Shown here piece by piece: positions 8,031 through 14,655 of a stretch of 37,121 nt of DNA. The position numbers and the translations under genes are program-made. Where the stretch lies: positions 1 through 37,121 of the forward strand of contig CAMGHE010000008.1 of the NCBI GenBank assembly GCA_946055775.1, given 5' to 3'. How positions within the stretch are numbered: position 1 is the first letter of the stretch; every line of letters starts with the position of its first letter. The notes under the pieces are model-generated. The model was given only the letters and a program-made list of their open reading frames with translations, did not search any database and was not told the DNA's origin. The stretch is from an uncultured Bacteroidales bacterium. Lineage in GTDB: Bacteria; Bacteroidota; Bacteroidia; Bacteroidales; Bacteroidaceae.

Positions 8031-9116
8031 TTATTTTACTTCGTATATCCACGCGTCTTCAAACCGGTTATTAGACTGCCTGAGTTCTTTCAAGGCGTTG
8101 GCTGCCTCATTGACAGCGGTGTAGCGACCATACACCACGCGCACCATCTTGCGGCGCGTCAGCACCTCGGCCTGCGTATGGCCCAGTCGGCGCAGTTCGG
8201 CCACATACTGCTCTGCATTGTCGGCCGTGATGGCGCTGGCTAGGACGATGGCGTAGTAGGGCGTCGAGATTTCTGCAGGCCGACTCTCCGCAGGTTTTAC
8301 GGCTTCGGTCGTTGTGTCGGTCTTTGTTTCTGTAGCCTTCTTGGTGGTGGTCGCCTTGCCCTGATCGGCCACATGCGGCTTGGTCACTTGGGGCTTGGCT
8401 GACTGATCGGCAGTCTGTGGTTTCGGTGTGGCCGCGGGTGTAGATGGTGTGGCTACAGGCAGGCCCATGGCCGAATAGTGGCGGTGCGCATCAGTCTGCG
8501 GGTTACCCAAAGGAGTGGCCCAGAGGAAATAGAAGACGACAGCCACGACGGCGGCAGCGACATAGTTGTAGAGGTCTCGCCCAGGTTGGAACGAACGGCG
8601 GGCAGGCTCGGTGATTTCTTCGTCTGCCTGCGTGTCACACACTACCGTGTCCGTTGCCGTAAGGTTCGCTACAGGTGCATCGTCAGCGGTTGCTCCGGCC
8701 TTTTTGTGTGCGGTGAATGCCCCCAGTCCGTAGAGTAACGGCGTGATAGCCCCCGATTCGGCAGGTGTGAAGACCAGCGTGCGTCCCATGCGGTAGGTCA
8801 GGGTACCCAGACCTTGCAGTTCATACTGTCCATCGTGATCCAGCGCCGCCATGAGTGCCTCAACGTCTTGGCGTACCAGAGTGACTGCATCGGCATAATT
8901 GCGGCCGCTGCGTTTCATGTACGACTCTACCAGCAGGCCGTCGTTGAGAGAAAGGCCGGCATTGAAGGCGATGGTGCGGTGAGGGGGGATAAACAGGTTC
9001 TCCTCCTCCACATGGTACGCCGGCACATACTGGGTGACAAAGCCGCCCAGGCCAGGTACTATCACGCAGTCGTGCGTGAGCAACAGCGCTTCGATATGTC
9101 TCGACAATTCAATCAT
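8031..9116 (-). CDS. HU-CCDC81 and SPOR domain membrane protein
   Basis: This is a 361-residue single-pass inner-membrane protein. Residues 1-130 (MIELSRHIEALLLTHDCV, VPGLGGFVTQ, then RTLVFTP) match the two HU-like CCDC81 domains found in Bacteroidota. A transmembrane helix lies at about 183-203 (NYVAAAVVAVVFYFLWATP). A Lys/Thr/Ala/Pro-rich linker follows, and a SPOR domain ends the protein (about 285-361, YYAIVLASAI...VYGRYTAVNEAANALKELR). SPOR domains bind denuded peptidoglycan at division sites, and HU-like folds may bind DNA or protein in the cytoplasm, so the protein could link the nucleoid side to the septal wall (inference). The ATG at 9116 is supported because a strong promoter sits immediately upstream and would exclude an ATG at 9155. 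Confidence 0.88.
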   Translation of the reverse strand: MIELSRHIEALLLTHDCVIVPGLGGFVTQYVPAYHVEEENLFIPPHRTIAFNAGLSLNDGLLVESYMKRSGRNYADAVTLVRQDVEALMAALDHDGQYELQGLGTLTYRMGRTLVFTPAESGAITPLLYGLGAFTAHKKAGATADDAPVANLTATDTVVCDTQADEEITEPARRSFQPGRDLYNYVAAAVVAVVFYFLWATPLGNPQTDAHRHYSAMGLPVATPSTPAATPKPQTADQSAKPQVTKPHVADQGKATTTKKATETKTDTTTEAVKPAESRPAEISTPYYAIVLASAITADNAEQYVAELRRLGHTQAEVLTRRKMVRVVYGRYTAVNEAANALKELRQSNNRFEDAWIYEVK

Positions 9117-9120
9117 AATG

Positions 9121-9152
9121 CAAAGATACGACAAGCCGCGCGAAGTGCCAAA
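9121..9152 (-). promoter_or_regulatory. Strong promoter of the HU-CCDC81/SPOR gene
   Basis: On the minus strand TTTG (9152-9149), exactly 20 bases, then TATCTTTG (9128-9121). This is a full match to the Bacteroidota -33/-7 consensus. Only four bases separate the -7 box from the ATG at 9116, so the transcript should begin at or next to the start codon. Confidence 0.85.
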
Positions 9153-9224
9153 CAAATGCGAGGTTTTGTTGGGCGCTTCGCGCGGTGTGATTGTGCGATG
9201 GAATGGCCTTTTCTGACACGTTTT

Positions 9225-9238
9225 CAGGCAATTGCCTG
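9225..9238. repeat. 14-bp perfect palindrome CAGGCAATTGCCTG
   Basis: A perfect 14-bp dyad lies between the stop of the 59-residue gene and the SPOR promoter, about 70 bases upstream of the -33 box. It could be part of a weak terminator for the small gene or an operator-like site. There is no T-run after it on the minus strand, so a standard intrinsic terminator is unlikely. Confidence 0.4.
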
Positions 9239-9254
9239 TGTATGAGGGCAGCGC

Positions 9255-9434
9255 TTATTTGCCGTTGCCCCAGATGGGCGAACCGCTATTCTGGCGGCGG
9301 CTGTACTCGGCGTCTGTGCAGACGTCGTTGTGCAAGGAGGGCGTGGATTTACCGTTGTCTCCGCTCAGACAGAGGAGCGGGCCATCGCTTACCATACGAA
9401 TGGAGTAGGATTCAGGGGAGATATAGGCTTTCAT
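9255..9434 (-). CDS. 59-residue small protein downstream of a secreted protein
   Basis: An open frame starts ATG at 9434 and stops TAA at 9255-9257. The product begins MKAYISPESYSIRMVSDGPL, continues LLCLSGDNGKS and ends SGSPIWGNGK. I recall many short Bacteroidales/Prevotella proteins with this look: MKxYxxP at the start, a beta-like stretch, then a leucine pair with Ser/Gly, then a Gly/Ser/Asp/Asn-rich tail. Their function is not established to my knowledge. There is no signal peptide. It starts 23 bases after the stop of the secreted protein gene on the same strand, so the two are probably co-transcribed. Roles as a peptide precursor or a small partner of the neighbour are open. The call rests on the N-terminal pattern, tight spacing and absence of any competing frame. 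Confidence 0.6.
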   Translation of the reverse strand: MKAYISPESYSIRMVSDGPLLCLSGDNGKSTPSLHNDVCTDAEYSRRQNSGSPIWGNGK

Positions 9435-9457
9435 GCTTCGAGGAGTTTTTGCTTGTG

Positions 9458-10627
9458 TTAGCGTATGATTTTCTTTCCGTTAATGATGTACAGGCCTTTC
9501 TTGGGCGTCGTGCACGGACGGCCGTCTATGCCGTAGGCCTTACCGTCGGTGCGGTTTCTTACCCCTTGACTAACCGCAGCAATCCCTGTAATGGCCTCCA
9601 AGTCGATGCGCAGAGCGCTTGCCTGCGCCGTGGTCTGCGGTACGGCAAGATAGGCAGTGGTCGGCTTGGTCATTTTGAAGGCTGCACCGCCCTCTGCGCC
9701 CCAGTAGAAGCCCAACTGTCCATCCTTGATGGCCAACTTGTAATAGTACACATTGCCTTCTTTAGAGGTCGCCGTAATGCCATCCTCGGTGCGACCGCCT
9801 TCCAAGAGGTTTGTTGCGTCAAGATCTGCGCTCTGAGTGCCGGTCGTTGTAGGAAGGTATTGGGTGGTCCCAGGCGTGCTTTTGAGAAGGAGCGCTGTTC
9901 CCTTCTTAACGACGTTGTCTGTTGGGGCCACTTGACTCATGGTGACAGGCTGGCCTTCTTCGGCGGCCGATACGGCAAAGGCTGCAACATCGTTCGGCAG
10001 TGTGTAAAGATAGTCGGCGTTATAGAAGGTTGTCAGTCCTTGTGTGGCCTCGGGAAAGGTTACAGCATATACTTTCCTGTAGAGTTGAACCGCTTTGTAA
10101 GTGTCATTACCATAGGAACTGTAGTGTCCTAACTGTCCACTGTAGAGTGAGATGTTCCTGCTTCCTTTATAATAGCCAATCATGGCGTTGCCGTTGCTGT
10201 CGAAAGAAATTTTTATATCGCTGGGCTCAGAACCTAATGTCAGGTCCGAATTACCGCTACTCGGCTTGAGATATTTCCCAGAGCATTGAATATTATAGTA
10301 ATTATCGCCCTTTTTGAGGGTCAAGGTAAGGGGCGTGGTGACATAATCGGACAGCACTCCCTCATTCAGGGTACAACTACCCACACGTCCTTTATTTTTA
10401 TTAGACACGCCAGTCATGACGCTGTTCGTGGCTTCACAGACCAGCACGTATTCAGCCGTGGTGCTCAGTTCGCTTGCTTGGGTAATCTTTTTGTAAGCAA
10501 AGCCCGTCGTGGCCAGTGTCTGTGCGCTGGCAGGCGACACGATGGCCGTAAGGAAAATTAGGGTGAACAACAGGGAGCGTACGGAGCGTGTTGCCCTTGT
10601 TTTGAAAAGTTTTTTTGAGGTAAACAT
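9458..10627 (-). CDS. Secreted protein with Prevotella-type C-terminal sorting signal
   Basis: This is a 389-residue exported protein with a signal peptide (LLFTLIFLTAIVSPASAQ, cut near 36). Two beta-rich parts follow. The first (about 40-165) carries repeated short strands around EYVLVCEATNSVMTGVSNKN. The second (about 170-340) contains GFYWGAEGGAAFKM and AYLAVP, phrases I know from multi-domain secreted Prevotella proteins. The end (YGIDGRPCTT, then KKGLYIINGKKIIR) has the xxDGR...GLYIxNGKK form typical of type IX secretion or surface-anchoring C-terminal signals in this group. No catalytic domain is recognised, so the protein may bind a substrate or surface. It lies downstream of rho with a hairpin between them, and upstream of the 59-residue gene. 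Confidence 0.75.
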   Translation of the reverse strand: MFTSKKLFKTRATRSVRSLLFTLIFLTAIVSPASAQTLATTGFAYKKITQASELSTTAEYVLVCEATNSVMTGVSNKNKGRVGSCTLNEGVLSDYVTTPLTLTLKKGDNYYNIQCSGKYLKPSSGNSDLTLGSEPSDIKISFDSNGNAMIGYYKGSRNISLYSGQLGHYSSYGNDTYKAVQLYRKVYAVTFPEATQGLTTFYNADYLYTLPNDVAAFAVSAAEEGQPVTMSQVAPTDNVVKKGTALLLKSTPGTTQYLPTTTGTQSADLDATNLLEGGRTEDGITATSKEGNVYYYKLAIKDGQLGFYWGAEGGAAFKMTKPTTAYLAVPQTTAQASALRIDLEAITGIAAVSQGVRNRTDGKAYGIDGRPCTTPKKGLYIINGKKIIR

Positions 10628-10642
10628 ATCCGGTTCAATTAT

Positions 10643-10680
10643 CGGCGGCTTCCGGCCTTGGTCCAGACTGAAGGCCGCCG
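10643..10680 (-). terminator. Hairpin between rho and the secreted protein gene
   Basis: Arms 10643-10652 (CGGCGGCTTC) and 10670-10680 (GAAGGCCGCCG) pair with one bulged base around a 17-base loop. It follows the rho stop by about 50 bases. No T-run follows on the minus strand, so it may be a weak or Rho-assisted terminator, or an mRNA-stabilising structure. Confidence 0.45.
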
Positions 10681-10730
10681 AATGTTTACTTAAAGTGTCT
10701 GGTTAAAGGATTTGTGCAAAATGCTTGTTG

Positions 10731-12602
10731 TCAGGAGTTCATTGAAGCCAAAAACTCCTCGTTTCCGGTGGTGTCCTCCATGCGTTTCTTCACTTCGGTC
10801 ATCGCCTCGGTGGGCGTCATGTCGGCGATGTAGTTGCGGAGAATCCACATGCGGCCCAGCGTCTGCTCTTCCTGAAGCAGGTCGTCGCGGCGCGTGCTGG
10901 AGGCCGAGAGATTGACGGCGGGGAAGATACGCTTGTTGGCCAGCGTGCGCTCCAACTGCAGTTCCATGTTGCCCGTACCCTTGAATTCTTCGAAGATAAC
11001 CTCGTCCATCTTCGAGCCCGTGTCGGTGAGCGCTGTGGCGATGATGGTCAGCGAGCCGCCGCCCTCAATGTTACGCGCGGCGCCGAAGAAGCGCTTGGGC
11101 TTCTGCAGCGCATTGGCATCGACACCACCTGTGAGCACCTTGCCCGAGGCCGGAGCCACAGTGTTGTAGGCGCGAGCCAGTCGGGTGATGGAGTCAAGGA
11201 AGATAACCACGTCGTGCCCGCATTCCACCAGACGCTTGGCCTTGTCCAGCACGATGCCCGCTATTTTGACGTGGCGCGAGGCCGGTTCGTCGAAGGTTGA
11301 GGCGATGACTTCGGCCTTCACCGTGCGGGCCATATCCGTCACTTCTTCGGGACGCTCGTCGATGAGTAGCATCATGAGATAGGTTTCGGGGTGGTGCTCG
11401 GCGATGGCATTGGCGATGTCCTTCATCAGCATGGTCTTACCCGTCTTGGGCTGAGCCACGATAAGGGCGCGCTGGCCTTTGCCGATGGGGGCAAACAAAT
11501 CGACGACGCGGCGCGACAGACTGTCGTTCTTGCCCGAGCAGAGTTTGAACTTCTCCTCCGGGAACAGCGGCGTAAGGTGCTCGAAGAGCATGCGGTCGCG
11601 GATATCCATGGGGTTGCAGCCGTTGATGAGGGCTACTTCGGTGAGAACAAAGAATTTGTCGCGCACGTCGGGCACGCGCACCTTTCCTTCTACCACGTCG
11701 CCAGGTCGCAAACCATACTGATTGATGAGGGCTTGTGATACATAGATATCGTCGGGCGAAGCCAGGTAGTTGTAGTCGGACGAGCGAAGGAATCCATATC
11801 CTTCCTGAACGATTTCCAGTACGCCCGATATGCCCTCCAAGTACTCATCGCCAGCGGGTACAGGCACGGCCGGTGACTTGGCGGCGCCGGAGGATAGGGT
11901 AGGGGTATTGGAACGCTCGTCGCCATCATCCTCGGCCAGACTGTTCTGGCTGGTTCGGACCGAAGCGGTGCCCGTAGCCTGCGGTGTGTTGCCCATGCTG
12001 CTGATGTCGTCGCTGACTGTCGGCACCTCGGGCAGGTCCTTCAGAATGATAAAGTCTTGACTTACACGGATAGGCGTAATCTCGGCATGGCCCACCAACG
12101 TCTGATCTTCTGCCGGCTGTGCGGCAGTCGTCTCGTTGGTGTTTTCAGCCGGAGTCTCTTCCTGCTCGGCTATATTGCGCTTACTCTCAGCTATCTGTGC
12201 ACTGATGAAATCGGGGATATCTTCGCTGGTTGCGGCAGTGCTATAGGTCTGCTGTTGTTCGTCGGCGTGGGCGTTATCGTTCGTGGTTGGGGCATCCTCT
12301 GTGGCTGGCTTAGCATCGGCTGCAGCGTTTTTGGCCTTCTGCTCCTGTTCGCTCAGGGCTTTGGCTGCTTCACGCGCAGCCAGTTCTGCTTTAGACGGTC
12401 GTCCGCGTTTGCGCTTGACTGGTGCTGGTGCGGCAGAGTTCTCGTTGGCAGCGCCTTCGGCTTGGGCGTCAAGCAGAGCGTAGGCCATTTTTTCCTTGTC
12501 TGTTTCATCAACTTCTACCGTCAGTCCGGCGGCGTTCATCAGGATGCGAAGGTCCTCAGCAGACTTCGCCAGCAGGTCTTCTTTAGTAAACAAAGGGGTC
12601 AT
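10731..12602 (-). CDS. rho: Transcription termination factor Rho with long disordered insertion
   Basis: This 623-residue hexameric RNA helicase releases RNA polymerase at rut sites. Residues 1-48 are the Rho_N (SAP-like) helix bundle. Residues about 50-252 form an Ala/Glu/Thr/Pro-rich low-complexity insertion that begins with an AT-hook-like KRKRGRPSK (63-71). The OB/cold-shock RNA-binding fold follows (about 253-325, [13 protein letters not shown]), then the ATPase: Walker A AQPKTGKT (383-390), Walker B VVIFLD (465-470) and conserved RLARAYNTV and [11 protein letters not shown] segments. E. coli Rho is 419 residues, so the extra roughly 200 are the insertion, as in other Bacteroidota. In Bacteroides thetaiotaomicron the equivalent region drives phase separation of Rho. 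All catalytic parts look intact. Regulation by its own leader is likely but not shown. Confidence 0.97.
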   Translation of the reverse strand: MTPLFTKEDLLAKSAEDLRILMNAAGLTVEVDETDKEKMAYALLDAQAEGAANENSAAPAPVKRKRGRPSKAELAAREAAKALSEQEQKAKNAAADAKPATEDAPTTNDNAHADEQQQTYSTAATSEDIPDFISAQIAESKRNIAEQEETPAENTNETTAAQPAEDQTLVGHAEITPIRVSQDFIILKDLPEVPTVSDDISSMGNTPQATGTASVRTSQNSLAEDDGDERSNTPTLSSGAAKSPAVPVPAGDEYLEGISGVLEIVQEGYGFLRSSDYNYLASPDDIYVSQALINQYGLRPGDVVEGKVRVPDVRDKFFVLTEVALINGCNPMDIRDRMLFEHLTPLFPEEKFKLCSGKNDSLSRRVVDLFAPIGKGQRALIVAQPKTGKTMLMKDIANAIAEHHPETYLMMLLIDERPEEVTDMARTVKAEVIASTFDEPASRHVKIAGIVLDKAKRLVECGHDVVIFLDSITRLARAYNTVAPASGKVLTGGVDANALQKPKRFFGAARNIEGGGSLTIIATALTDTGSKMDEVIFEEFKGTGNMELQLERTLANKRIFPAVNLSASSTRRDDLLQEEQTLGRMWILRNYIADMTPTEAMTEVKKRMEDTTGNEEFLASMNS

Positions 12603-12822
12603 GGGTTTGTAAAGGTAGGGTTATGCTATGCATGTGTAGCGTATTGCCACCACAGGCGGCAGCCGTTACATAGGCAGGCAACAATTTACAATGGGTTTGG
12701 GATGAGCAGTCGGCGCGCACGCAAGCAAGCGCAAGGATAAAAGCAGAAAAGTGATTGCAATCTATCGTCGTCCTTTCCGAATCTGGCGTGACCACGTGCC
12801 CATGGGGGCGAACACTTTTCAT
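12583..12822 (-). CDS. Possible rho leader open reading frame (79 codons)
   Basis: An ATG about 10 bases after the rho -7 box opens a frame ([11 protein letters not shown]...) that spans the whole rho leader and stops at 12583, overlapping the rho start codon (12602) by 20 bases. The protein sequence is Cys/His-rich and resembles no family, so it could be chance. It is listed because the start, the length and the overlap would allow coupling or competition with rho translation. Confidence 0.2.
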   Translation of the reverse strand: MKSVRPHGHVVTPDSERTTIDCNHFSAFILALACVRADCSSQTHCKLLPAYVTAAACGGNTLHMHSITLPLQTHDPFVY

Positions 12823-12832
12823 GACTGCGCTG

Positions 12833-12862
12833 CAAAATTACGATAAATCTTTTACGTTCCAA
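12833..12862 (-). promoter_or_regulatory. rho promoter
   Basis: On the minus strand TTG (12862-12860), 19 bases, then TAATTTTG (12840-12833). This fits the TTG/TAnnTTTG consensus. It predicts a rho leader of about 225 bases, long for this group, with C-rich G-poor stretches near its end (for example CATAACCCTACC) that could act as rut sites for autoregulation. Confidence 0.75.
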
Positions 12863-13080
12863 GCATACGGGCTGACATTTTTTGCAGAACGAGTGAGAAA
12901 ATCCCTATTTATGGATATATACAACTAAACATAATCATGATACAACGAGATGGGAAATGAAGATAATATGCCCTGCAAGCACGCTTCACGTTTTGCACGA
13001 GAGTTTTCTATCGGCGACCGTTTTGCCTGGATAAACTTTAGAAAAAATTAACGGTCGGAAAGCCTGACAATAGACTACGA

Positions 13081-13172
13081 GCGACCGGAAACACGGTCGC
13101 CCAAACCCGAAAAACAACTTGGGCGACTGAAAAAACAACCTGGGCGACCGTTTTTTCAGTCGCCCAGGTTGT
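13081..13172. repeat. Palindromic 21-bp-period intergenic repeat, copy A
   Basis: A small hairpin (13081-13087 with 13094-13100, GCGACCG arms) precedes two direct units ACAACYTGGGCGACYG at 13114-13129 and 13135-13150, spaced by A5 (period 21). The second unit forms a 14-bp perfect inverted repeat with 13159-13172 (loop of 10 bases, T-rich). The same architecture recurs at 35271-35350. It lies in a divergent region, so it is not needed as a terminator. Extra GCGACCG-type motifs occur just outside (13014-13020 and 13052-13058). Confidence 0.85.
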
Positions 13173-13195
13173 AAAACCGGTCTGTCAGACAATAA

Positions 13196-13221
13196 AATAG
13201 GACCCCCGAAGGAGTCCTATT
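13196..13221 (-). terminator. UUCG-capped terminator-like hairpin upstream of rho
   Basis: On the minus strand the arms AATAGGACTCC and GGGGTCCTATT pair over 11 positions with one G-U wobble and a C(UUCG)G tetraloop, followed by TTATTGT. On the plus strand the wobble becomes an A-C mismatch, so the structure is built for minus-strand RNA. It lies only about 10 bases after the start predicted for the promoter at 13235-13266. Confidence 0.7.
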
Positions 13222-13234
13222 CATTGCCGCTATG

Positions 13235-13266
13235 CAAAGATAACACAAAACTCTGCAAAATGCAAA
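13235..13266 (-). promoter_or_regulatory. Orphan consensus promoter facing rho
   Basis: On the minus strand TTTG (13266-13263), 20 bases, then TATCTTTG (13242-13235), a perfect consensus. No gene begins behind it; the first thing transcribed is the hairpin at 13196-13221, then the palindromic repeat, then the rho promoter region some 370 bases away. A 22-codon frame from ATG at 13224 exists but is not supported otherwise. Confidence 0.75.
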
Positions 13267-13524
13267 TCGCTATTTTTAGCCCTTCCTCCTAAGAAAAATG
13301 TCGCCATCCCTCTGAGTTTTCTATTCAGGCCGCCGTTGTCTGTTTTTTTCATTGCGAGCCATGTGGCTTATGATGATGCGTCGTTAGCTGAGTTTGGGGC
13401 TTTTTGCCATGCTGTCCTGCTCCTTTGATGGCCGATGGGCGCAAAACTATACCGTACTATACTTAATAAATCCCAAAACCTTCTAAAATATGAGGGAAAC
13501 GATGGGGCTTTTCTCGTTTTTGTT

Positions 13525-13532
13525 TACCTTTG
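13525..13532 (+). promoter_or_regulatory. -7 box (TACCTTTG) of the 324-residue secreted protein gene
   Basis: TACCTTTG matches TAnnTTTG and lies 70 bases before the ATG at 13603. No good -33 TTTG is seen 19-20 bases upstream, so strength may depend on other factors. Confidence 0.55.
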
Positions 13533-13602
13533 CACTTGAAGGCCTGTATGCAAGTGTCATGCAGGCTGGTAAACCTCTCATACCCTAAACTGAAAGTGCT
13601 TT

Positions 13603-14577
13603 ATGAAAAAGATTCTCCCCCTTTTGCTGTTGGCTGCCTGCGTCAGTCTGCCGCTTCAGGCGCAGGAAGACGATGTATATTTTGTGCCCTCTAAGTCTAA
13701 GAAAGAGGTCGTTAGGCCGGCACAGAGTGTGGCTAGCCAGAGTCGTGTGGACATGATTGAACGGACAGAAGGCTCCGCACCCCGTTCTAACGGCATGGAT
13801 GTGGATGCCTACAATCGGCGCTATCGTCCTGCCGACACGTTGGATGTGGCCACCGAAGAGCGTGAAGAGGCCGACGCCAGCGCATATGCGCCCAGCGACT
13901 CCTATACCTTGCGTTTGGTGCGCTTCCATTCGCCCACTGTCGGTGTGTGGGTAAGCAGTCCCTATTATGCTGTGGTGACGGACTACGGCGTGGCCGATGT
14001 TTGGCTTGACCCTTGGGATGTTTACTACTCGCCCTGGTACACCTCCTACTGGGGCTGGTCGTCGTGGGGCTGGTCGTCCTGCCCGTCGTTCTGGTGGTCG
14101 TACAACTGGGGGTGGAATCCTTATTGGCACCACCACTACCCTATTTGGCACCATCCGCATCATCCCGTCTATCCTGGCGGCCACCCCAGTTATGCGTGGC
14201 GTCCTTCGGGCCGCCCCTCTGGTCGTCCCCTGAGCGATGGCCGTGTGAGTTACCGTCCGTCGCGCGACTTGGGTCAGTCGGGCAACCGCTATGTCAGCGG
14301 ACGTCCTTCGCGCTCGTACAACAAAGATGCCTCGTCTAGTCGCAGCGTGAGCACCACGCGACCGTCGCGCCAAATTGGTACGTCCACTCGCACCACCAAA
14401 CCTTCAGGTCAGCGCGACTACAGTCGGCCTTCTCGCTCGACGGGCTCGTCGGAGCGCCCGTCGCGGTCGTACAGTGCGCCGTCGCGCAGCATGGGCGGTT
14501 CATTCGGCGGCGGCGGTTCTGCCGGCGGTGGCCGTTCGATGGGCGGCGGTCGTTCGGTGGGCGGTCGTGGTCGCTAA
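13603..14577 (+). CDS. Secreted Trp/His-rich protein with Arg/Pro/Ser/Gly tail
   Basis: This 324-residue protein is of unknown function. A signal peptide (MKKILPLLLLAACVSLPLQA, cut near AQE) is followed by a charged stretch, then a beta-like segment (RLVRFHSPTVGVWVSSPYY). An extreme aromatic block follows at about 134-187: more than a dozen tryptophans (YWGWSSWGWSSC, FWWSYNWGWNPYW) run into a His cluster (WHHHYPIWHHPHHP). From about 200 the chain is built of RPSGRPSGRP and RPSR-like repeats and ends in GGGR repeats. The tail looks disordered and very basic. The His/Trp block could bind metal, heme or glycans, but this is inference. It is followed by the FadL-like outer-membrane gene on the same strand (78-base gap to its ATG), suggesting joint expression. 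Confidence 0.8.
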   Translation: MKKILPLLLLAACVSLPLQAQEDDVYFVPSKSKKEVVRPAQSVASQSRVDMIERTEGSAPRSNGMDVDAYNRRYRPADTLDVATEEREEADASAYAPSDSYTLRLVRFHSPTVGVWVSSPYYAVVTDYGVADVWLDPWDVYYSPWYTSYWGWSSWGWSSCPSFWWSYNWGWNPYWHHHYPIWHHPHHPVYPGGHPSYAWRPSGRPSGRPLSDGRVSYRPSRDLGQSGNRYVSGRPSRSYNKDASSSRSVSTTRPSRQIGTSTRTTKPSGQRDYSRPSRSTGSSERPSRSYSAPSRSMGGSFGGGGSAGGGRSMGGGRSVGGRGR

Positions 14578-14655
14578 GGCCACTTGTTCCGCCTTACAGC
14601 CCCATACCAATAATGCAATCCCCTACCCTATTACCTCAATTTGTATTTTGCTATC

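Larger units (their letters stand above)
12603..13602. other. Divergent intergenic region between rho and the 324-residue secreted protein
   Basis: This 1-kb stretch has no convincing protein gene. From left to right it holds the rho leader (12603-12828), the rho promoter (12833-12862), an AT-rich stretch, a cluster of GCGACCG/CGGTCGC motifs with a palindromic repeat (13014-13172), a hairpin (13196-13221) just downstream of an orphan minus-strand promoter (13235-13266), a plain stretch, and a plus-strand -7 box (13525-13532) serving the next gene. Confidence 0.8.

Noticed and set aside
13156-13224. 22-codon frame inside the orphan promoter/hairpin unit
   Set aside because: It runs through the hairpin arms and the repeat; no evidence of translation, so not listed as a gene.
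13585-14373. 262-codon minus-strand frame opposite the Trp/His-rich gene
   Set aside because: The composition mirrors the repetitive plus-strand gene, which has a signal peptide and promoter; the minus frame has neither.
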